Assembly: GCA_039698075.1 (NCBI GenBank)
Contig: JBDKTJ010000137.1
Location: forward strand, 1 to 36,529
Length of the DNA: 36,529 nt
Source: JAJFVC01 sp039698075
Lineage (GTDB): Bacteria; Planctomycetota; Planctomycetia; Pirellulales; Thermoguttaceae
Reading direction: 5' to 3'
In this document: positions 31,024 through 36,529 of the stretch, in pieces
How the letters are laid out: each line of letters begins with the position of its first letter
Numbering within the stretch: position 1 is the stretch's first letter
Translations under genes and position numbers: made by a program
Notes under the pieces: model-generated
The model's database searches: none
Seen by the model: the letters and a program-made list of their open reading frames with translations, nothing else
Told to the model about the DNA's origin: nothing

Positions 31024-32646
31024 CTACTTGCGATGAGCCCGATTGACGACTTGTTGTAGTTTTTCGGCGTCGGCCGGCTCCCACACCAACGCTTTGACCA
31101 ACTCTTGCGGATGGGCGTATCGCGGGTCGCGGGCGATGGCCTCTCGGATGGCTTGAACGGCCTCGTCCGATTGGCCGAGCGCGTCGAACGAGATGGCCAG
31201 CCCTCCCCAACACTCCGCCGCCTCCGGCGACAACCGGCAGGCCTTTTGGTAAGTGTCCACCGCTCGGGCGAAGTCTTTTTCGTGATAGTAGGTGCATGCC
31301 AGATTGGCCTGACCGTTGAACGATCGCGGATTGCGGGCGACCGTGTCTTGCCAGAGCGAAAGGTCATGCCGCCACACCAACGCCCGTTGCACGCTGACGG
31401 CGGCCAGCAGGCCCAGCGCGCACAGTCCGCCGACGGCGAACAGTTTTCTTGCGCGCGGTGAAATTGCGGCGCACAGCCGTGCGACCAACGTGCCGACGAT
31501 CAGCGACACGCCGAGCATGGGCAGATAGAGGTAGCGGTCGGCCAGCGGATGATAGATGGGCATCAGGTTGGCGACGGGCAGCAGGCCGATCGCATACCAC
31601 GCCGCGCCAAGCCCGATGGTGCGGTATTTTCGGGCGGCCACGACCACGACGACCGCCAAGAAGGTCAGACAAAGCAGCGCCAACGGCAAGTCGATGGTTT
31701 GGACCGCGTAACCGGTCTGATCGGCGCAAAGCAGACCGGGCCAGACCAGTTCGGCCAGTTGGAACGTCCATAGACGCGGCTGAATCTGAATGGCCGTCCA
31801 CAACGAGCCGCCGAGGTAGCCGGGTTTCACCGTGAAGATTTTCGAATGGGGCGTTTCCAACGCGAATCGGGCCGCCATGAAACACGCGACCACGACCGCC
31901 GTGGCGGCGACCAACGCGATCCAGCGGCCGCGCGGCTCATCGCGGCGGACCGTCCACCAGTAGGCCAGCAACATCAGCGGGACCATCGCGCCGCTTTCCT
32001 TGGCGCCGACGGCCAGCAGCGTGGCCGCGAGGCATCCGACGCCCAAGGCCAGGTTGACCGCGGGACGTTTTGCGGCGGACAGTCGGCCGGCCAGCCACAG
32101 GGCGAAAAACGTCGCGCCGGCCGCCAGCAGATCTTCGCGGAACGTGACCGGGCAGACGGCCTCGCTGTTGATCGGATGGACGGCGAACAGCAGCGCGCCG
32201 GCCGCGGCGCCCCATGCCGGCCAAAATGGTCGTTTGTCGAACTGCGCCGTGCGCCGCAACACGTCATGCAACACCAGCAGCACCAGCAGCGAGCAGCCGA
32301 CGTGCAGCAGGACGTTGGTTAAATGATAGCCGAACGGCTGATGGCCCCACAGCGACGAGTCGATCATCAGCGAAAGCAGCATGACCGGACGATTGAAGTC
32401 GAGCACGTCCTCGGCCATCACGCGGAAGGTGAGCACGTCGACGAAATGCGCCGGCTGGTGGAGATAATCGTCGACGACGATTTGCCCGATGTCGTCGTAC
32501 ACGAAATCGCCCCAGAGCGACGGCAAATAGACCAGCCCGGCCGCTACGGCCACGAACGCCAGGAGGCGGATCGAGACGGAGGACTCCTGCGAGGACGGAA
32601 GGTCCGCGGCACGGATCGGTGGTTTGCCGTCCTTTTTGCGTCCCAC
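31024..32646 (-). CDS. TMTC-like membrane glycosyltransferase with TPR repeats
   Basis: 540 residues from a GTG at 32646, with GGAGGG (CCCTCC on plus) upstream. About ten membrane spans fill residues 25-430. After the first span the loop FVYDDIGQIVVDDYLHQPAHFVD carries the acidic pair expected of GT-C enzymes, and NRPVMLLSLMIDSSLWGHQPFGYHLTNVLLH and PINSEAVCPVTFREDLLA are typical of the bacterial TMTC-like family. The last 110 residues are TPR helices (NPRSFNGQANLACTYYHEKDFARAVDTYQKACRLSPEAAECWGGLAISFDALGQSDEAVQAI). Transfer of a sugar from a lipid carrier to an exported protein is likely from the family; the acceptor is unknown. It ends 10 bases from the P-II stop, convergent. Confidence 0.82.
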   Translation of the reverse strand: MGRKKDGKPPIRAADLPSSQESSVSIRLLAFVAVAAGLVYLPSLWGDFVYDDIGQIVVDDYLHQPAHFVDVLTFRVMAEDVLDFNRPVMLLSLMIDSSLWGHQPFGYHLTNVLLHVGCSLLVLLVLHDVLRRTAQFDKRPFWPAWGAAAGALLFAVHPINSEAVCPVTFREDLLAAGATFFALWLAGRLSAAKRPAVNLALGVGCLAATLLAVGAKESGAMVPLMLLAYWWTVRRDEPRGRWIALVAATAVVVACFMAARFALETPHSKIFTVKPGYLGGSLWTAIQIQPRLWTFQLAELVWPGLLCADQTGYAVQTIDLPLALLCLTFLAVVVVVAARKYRTIGLGAAWYAIGLLPVANLMPIYHPLADRYLYLPMLGVSLIVGTLVARLCAAISPRARKLFAVGGLCALGLLAAVSVQRALVWRHDLSLWQDTVARNPRSFNGQANLACTYYHEKDFARAVDTYQKACRLSPEAAECWGGLAISFDALGQSDEAVQAIREAIARDPRYAHPQELVKALVWEPADAEKLQQVVNRAHRK

Positions 32647-32670
32647 GTCCGCCGTCCCTCCGGATCTCTT

Positions 32671-35283
32671 TTAGCCGAGTAGTTTTTTCAACTCGTCCCG
32701 GGCGAAATTAAACGCGTCGGGCAGTTTGTCGAGCAGCTTGCCGCCGGCTTGGGCCATGTCGGGGCGTCCGCCGCCGCCGCCGTCGACCACTTTGGCAACG
32801 CTGCGAATCCACTGGACCGCATCGAGGCCTCGGCCGACCAGGTCGCGGCTCAGACCGGCGATCATCGTCAGTTTGTTTTCGTCTTCCTGGCGATTGGCCA
32901 GCAACACGGCCACCGGCGAGATCTTGCGGCGGAGTTGGTCGATCACTTGACGCAGCTCGTTGGGGCCGCCGGGCATTTCGGCCAACACCACCTTAACGCC
33001 GCTGAGGTCGACGGCCTTGGCGATCAACTCGTCGATCGTGGGACCGCCCTTCGGACCGGCCGCCGCTTGTTTTTTCAACTGACGAACTTCGTTTTGGAGC
33101 GTGTGGACGCGATCGGCCAATTCGTCGTCGGGCACGCGGAGCGCCGCCGCCGCGTGGTGCAAGATGGACCGAGCGCGGCGAATGTGACGCAGCGCGCCGC
33201 ATCCGGTCAAGGCGGTGATCCGCCGGGTGCCGGCCGCCACGCTTTCTTCGCTGAGGATCTGAAAAACGCCGACCTGTCCGGTGTTCGACAGGTGGGTGCC
33301 GCCGCACAGTTCGCGGCTGAAATCGCCCATCGTGACCATGCGGACGACGTCGGGATATTTTTCGCCGAAAAGCATCGTGGCGCCGGCCTGTCGGGCGTCG
33401 GCCAGCGGGATGTTTTGGCAGCCGATCGGTTCGCCGGCCAAAATCTTGGCGTTCACCTCATCCTCGATCCGGTTCAACTGCTCGGCGGTGACGGCCGAGG
33501 GGTTGGCGAAGTCGAACCGCAGCAGGTCGTCGTCCACCTTGGAGCCTTGTTGCAGGGCGTGGCCGCCCAACACCTTTTGCAAGGCGTGGTGCAATAAGTG
33601 CGTGGCGGAATGGGCCCGCCGGATGCCTTGACGGCGTTGGACGTCGACCCGGGCGTCGACCTGATCGCCCAAGGCGAGCCGGCCCTCGCGCAGATGGCCG
33701 CGGTGGAGCGTGAATCCGCCGTCCACTTGCGTGTCGGTCACTTCGAACCGGAAACGGGGACCGGTCAGTTCGCCGGTGTCGCCGAGTTGTCCGCCCATCT
33801 CGCCGTAGAACGGGGTTTTGTCGAGCACGACGACGATCGGTTGCTCGTGGTCCACTTCGTCGACTTGTTCGCAAAGCTGCTCGTTGGCGATGATGCCCAA
33901 CACTTGGGCGTCGGTCGCTTCGAGCGTGTCGTAGCCAAGGAACGTGCTGCCGTGGACGGCTTTTTTCAGGGCTTCCAGCGGATCGTGGCGGAACAGTTCG
34001 ACTTTTTGGCCGCCGCCGGACTCGACGCCGTGCCGCTCCATTTCGTCGCGAAAGCCCTTCCAGTCGAACGCGAAATTGTGTTCGGCGGCGAGCGTTTCGA
34101 ACAGCTCGGGCGGGAAACCGTGGGTTTGGAACATGTCGGCGGCCTCGTCGCCCGAGACCACGCCGCGATGCTGACGCTTCATTTGCTCGAAGATCCGCTC
34201 GATCCGCTCGAGCCCGGCGTCCAACGTGCTCAGGAAGTTGGACTCTTCCTTTTCGATCACGTCGGACACGGCGGCGGTGGTTTGGCTCAGTTCGGGATAC
34301 GGCTGGCGCATCAGCTCGGCCACCTTGCCGACCAGCTTGTGCAGGAACGGATCGCGGACGCCCAACTGTCGACCGTCCAGCACCGCGCGGCGCAACAGCC
34401 GGCGGATCACGTAGCCTTGTTTCTTGTTGCCGGGGTAGACGTTTTCGTGGATCGCGAAAGTGCAGGCCCGGACATGATCGGCGATGCGGCGCATACGGCG
34501 GCCGTTTTCGTCGGCCGGATCGTAGGCGACGCCGCACACCTCGCCGGCGGCCTCGACCAGCGGACGCAGGATGTCGATGTGGAAGTTCGACTCGACGCCT
34601 TGCAACACCGAGGCCGTGCGTTCCAGGCCCATGCCCGTGTCGATGTTCTTGCTCGGCAGCGGACGCAAATTATCGGGCGGATCGCCGACGCGGTTGAACT
34701 GCGTGAACACCAGGTTCCAGATTTCGACCGAGCCGAAGGGCGTGTGGTAGTAGATTTCGCTGCACGGGCCGCAGACGCCGTCGGGACCTTGGCTGGGGGC
34801 GTTGGCCGGCCAGAAGTTTTCGTCCTCGCCAAGCCGCTGCAATCGATCGGCGGGCAGGCGGATCTCATCGAGCCAGATGCCGGCGGCTTCTTCATCGTCC
34901 AGATAGATCGTGGCTGACAGCTTGGACGGATCCAGACCGAGCCACTTCTTGGAGGTCAAAAACTCCCAGGCCCAGTGGATCGCTTCGCGCTTGAAATAAT
35001 CGCCGAAGCTGAAATTGCCGAGCATCTCGAAAAACGTGTGGTGGTAGGCCGTGCGGCCGACGTTGTCGATATCGCCCGTGCGGAGGCATTTTTGACAGGT
35101 CGTGGCCCGGGTGAAATCCAGCTTGCACCGGCCCATGAAGTGGTCCTTGAACTGGTTCATGCCGGCGGGTGTGAACAGGACCGAGGGGTCCCAACGGGGC
35201 ACCAGCACGTCGCTCGGCCGCCGTATGCAGCCTTTCGATTCAAAAAAGCTCAGATATTTTTCACGCAGTTCGTTGGTTTTCAT
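32671..35283 (-). CDS. alaS: alanyl-tRNA synthetase
   Basis: 870 residues, starting with MKTNELREKYLSFFESKGC at the ATG 35283. A GTG ten codons upstream is possible but the family starts here. It charges tRNA-Ala. The class II core is seen in DVLVPRWDPSVLFTPAGMNQFKDHFMG and RTAYHHTFFEMLGNFSFGDYFK. The editing domain has AHSATHLLHHAL with both zinc histidines and ELCGGTHLSNTG with the Cys and His. A C-terminal coiled segment and DHFGN-like GGGGGRPDMAQAGGK end the protein. Length is standard (about 875). Confidence 0.96.
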   Translation of the reverse strand: MKTNELREKYLSFFESKGCIRRPSDVLVPRWDPSVLFTPAGMNQFKDHFMGRCKLDFTRATTCQKCLRTGDIDNVGRTAYHHTFFEMLGNFSFGDYFKREAIHWAWEFLTSKKWLGLDPSKLSATIYLDDEEAAGIWLDEIRLPADRLQRLGEDENFWPANAPSQGPDGVCGPCSEIYYHTPFGSVEIWNLVFTQFNRVGDPPDNLRPLPSKNIDTGMGLERTASVLQGVESNFHIDILRPLVEAAGEVCGVAYDPADENGRRMRRIADHVRACTFAIHENVYPGNKKQGYVIRRLLRRAVLDGRQLGVRDPFLHKLVGKVAELMRQPYPELSQTTAAVSDVIEKEESNFLSTLDAGLERIERIFEQMKRQHRGVVSGDEAADMFQTHGFPPELFETLAAEHNFAFDWKGFRDEMERHGVESGGGQKVELFRHDPLEALKKAVHGSTFLGYDTLEATDAQVLGIIANEQLCEQVDEVDHEQPIVVVLDKTPFYGEMGGQLGDTGELTGPRFRFEVTDTQVDGGFTLHRGHLREGRLALGDQVDARVDVQRRQGIRRAHSATHLLHHALQKVLGGHALQQGSKVDDDLLRFDFANPSAVTAEQLNRIEDEVNAKILAGEPIGCQNIPLADARQAGATMLFGEKYPDVVRMVTMGDFSRELCGGTHLSNTGQVGVFQILSEESVAAGTRRITALTGCGALRHIRRARSILHHAAAALRVPDDELADRVHTLQNEVRQLKKQAAAGPKGGPTIDELIAKAVDLSGVKVVLAEMPGGPNELRQVIDQLRRKISPVAVLLANRQEDENKLTMIAGLSRDLVGRGLDAVQWIRSVAKVVDGGGGGRPDMAQAGGKLLDKLPDAFNFARDELKKLLG

Positions 35284-35436
35284 AGTTGGGCGCGCCGGGG
35301 TCGGCGCAGACACGAAAAAAAGGGCACTCCCTGGAACGAATCCCTAATGATATCCGGTCAGGGGGGATCTGAAAAGGGCAGGTCGTTGCCGACGCGACTC
35401 CCCAAGGGGCTGTTCCAGCATTTGTAGGAATGTTGA

Positions 35437-36453
35437 TTACAAAGCGCTGACTTTACAGTTTGGCAACGCTTGATGCAATCGCTCGATTCCTGCGGCTGTT
35501 ACATTTTTGCCAACGGCCAATCGTTTAAGTTGGGAGAGGCCAAAAAGGTTCTCTAACCCCTGGTCCGTCGCCTGGCAGTTATAAATTTCCAATTTTGTCA
35601 GTTTGGTCAAGGGGGCAAAATGTTTGAGTCCGGCATTCGTGATTTTTGGGGCCGGATTGATGGTCAACTCCCGCAACCGGCAAAGCCTCTCAAAGTGAAT
35701 CAGGTCCGTGTCGGTAAGTTCAGAACCTTCCATGCCCAGTCGTTCGAGTGTTGAAATCTTCGAGAGATGCTCCAGTCCGACATTTGTGATGTGACTGAAA
35801 TTCAAGACACGAAGACGTGGCAACGTTTCCAGATTTTGAAGTCCAGAATTGGTAATGCGAGTGTCGGAGAGCCACAGGACCTCGATTTGAGGCAGGCCTT
35901 TCGCGATGTGACGCAGCGCAGGGTCATCGACGTTCGTGTAGCTGAGTTTCAAATGCGTCAACGATTGCATTCCTGCGAGATTTTTCACCCCATCGCTGTT
36001 GATGTTGATCGATTCCGCCAGGGAGAGCAGCTTGAGCTTGGGCAGCCGATGGAGACACTTCAAACCGGAATTCGTAATCGCGGTGCCGCCGATGTGCAAT
36101 TTTTCCAATTGCGTAAAACGACAAATGCGATTCAAATCGGCGTCCGTTAAGTCGGTGTGGCTGAGGCTTAGCTGCTTGAGTTGCTTAAATCCGTCGACAA
36201 ACCTCAATTTAGCACCGACGTTGTGGAAATCGTCCATGTCAACGCCAATGATTGGATGGATGGGGTCGTTCTCGTCGACGGTTACCTTGCCGCCACGCAA
36301 TCGGATTTCCGCAACCGCTTCTTCTTGTAATGATGGCGGTTCCTCGGCGTTAAGAAAGGGGCCGCTCACCCACAACAGACCGATGGCTATTGGCCAAAGG
36401 AAAAGGAGGTTGCCAAGTCTTCTTTGGTCCATCAGGCGACGATAAAGTGGCAT
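35437..36453 (-). CDS. exported leucine-rich-repeat protein
   Basis: 338 residues. A basic start (MPLYRRLMDQRRLG) and hydrophobic run (NLLFLWPIAIGLLWVSGPFL) followed by NAEEPP form a signal peptide or anchor. AGGTGG seven bases before the ATG at 36453 supports that start; the second Met is possible. From about residue 85 there are some nine LRRs of the L..L.L..T.LTDADL.....L..L..L type, the cysteine-poor, GALA-like class seen in many planctomycete proteins. The substrate or partner is unknown; protein binding at the cell surface or periplasm is inferred. Its codon use is less GC-rich than the neighbours'. Confidence 0.82.
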   Translation of the reverse strand: MPLYRRLMDQRRLGNLLFLWPIAIGLLWVSGPFLNAEEPPSLQEEAVAEIRLRGGKVTVDENDPIHPIIGVDMDDFHNVGAKLRFVDGFKQLKQLSLSHTDLTDADLNRICRFTQLEKLHIGGTAITNSGLKCLHRLPKLKLLSLAESININSDGVKNLAGMQSLTHLKLSYTNVDDPALRHIAKGLPQIEVLWLSDTRITNSGLQNLETLPRLRVLNFSHITNVGLEHLSKISTLERLGMEGSELTDTDLIHFERLCRLRELTINPAPKITNAGLKHFAPLTKLTKLEIYNCQATDQGLENLFGLSQLKRLAVGKNVTAAGIERLHQALPNCKVSAL

Positions 36454-36493
36454 GTATCCACCTATTTTGTCGGAGGATCAACAAGTGAACCGA

Positions 36494-36529
36494 TTACAAC
36501 CCCAACTCTTTCTTGACAGCGTCGAGCGA
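36494..36529 (-). CDS. C-terminal end of a gene running out of the window
   Basis: On the minus strand the last 12 codons before a TAA at 36494 read SLDAVKKELGL, a natural amphipathic C-terminus, 40 bases upstream of the LRR gene start and on the same strand. Too short to identify. A chance open frame is possible. Confidence 0.4.
   Translation of the reverse strand, partial: SLDAVKKELGL

Overview
The window reads as a chromosomal segment of a planctomycete (Planctomycetota, probably order Pirellulales or close to it). The basis is moderately high GC, short and loosely organised transcription units on both strands, several small proteins that I recognise only as planctomycete-type hypotheticals, a paired M16 peptidase set, and abundant intergenic hairpin repeats. 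The assignment comes from protein-family recall and not from a search. Most genes are core housekeeping: rnpB, rsgA, hflX, an RluA-type pseudouridine synthase, acnA, rmuC, uvrA, tex, thyX, murJ, a P-II gene and alaS.

Layout. Positions 1-1900 hold the end of a Cys/Ala/Pro-repeat protein, a strong intrinsic terminator, a lipoprotein and a ribbon-helix-helix-like protein. Positions 1951-2402 are RNase P RNA on the minus strand. Positions 2527-5206 hold a radical SAM protein (minus), then FHA protein and rsgA (plus, 1 nt apart). Positions 5292-5920 are a VapBC-like toxin-antitoxin pair. Positions 6281-9098 are a tight hflX, SDR, RluA cluster. Positions 9099-9878 are an IS200-like/RAYT-type transposase with REP-like inverted pairs on both sides. 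Aconitase follows (9893-12604). A GNAT, M16 (non-catalytic), M16 (catalytic), rmuC cluster spans 13395-18747 and is interrupted by a HigBA-like toxin-antitoxin module with its own 18-bp palindromic operator. uvrA and a ThiF/MoeB-like E1 enzyme run toward a minus-strand tex that carries a large disordered insert. The last third holds three small or membrane planctomycete-type proteins, thyX, murJ, a nested inverted-repeat element, a P-II protein with an unusual C-terminus, a TPR mannosyltransferase-like membrane protein, alaS, a secreted LRR protein and the tail of one more gene.

The most interesting system visible is the transposase together with its repeat family. A motif with consensus AAATCGCAAGCGG recurs as inverted pairs directly beside the transposase (one pair begins at the base after the upstream stop codon, the other overlaps the transposase stop codon). 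It also recurs as another pair or as single copies at 1.9, 6.0 and 26.5 kb, always between genes. Second in interest is the M16 pair with complementary missing motifs (one lacks zinc ligands, the other lacks the R/Y motif), split by a toxin-antitoxin insertion. Other structure includes a TTTCGGCCGAAA palindrome upstream of two unrelated genes, two further repeat families, and a tandem duplication of the start of the GNAT gene.
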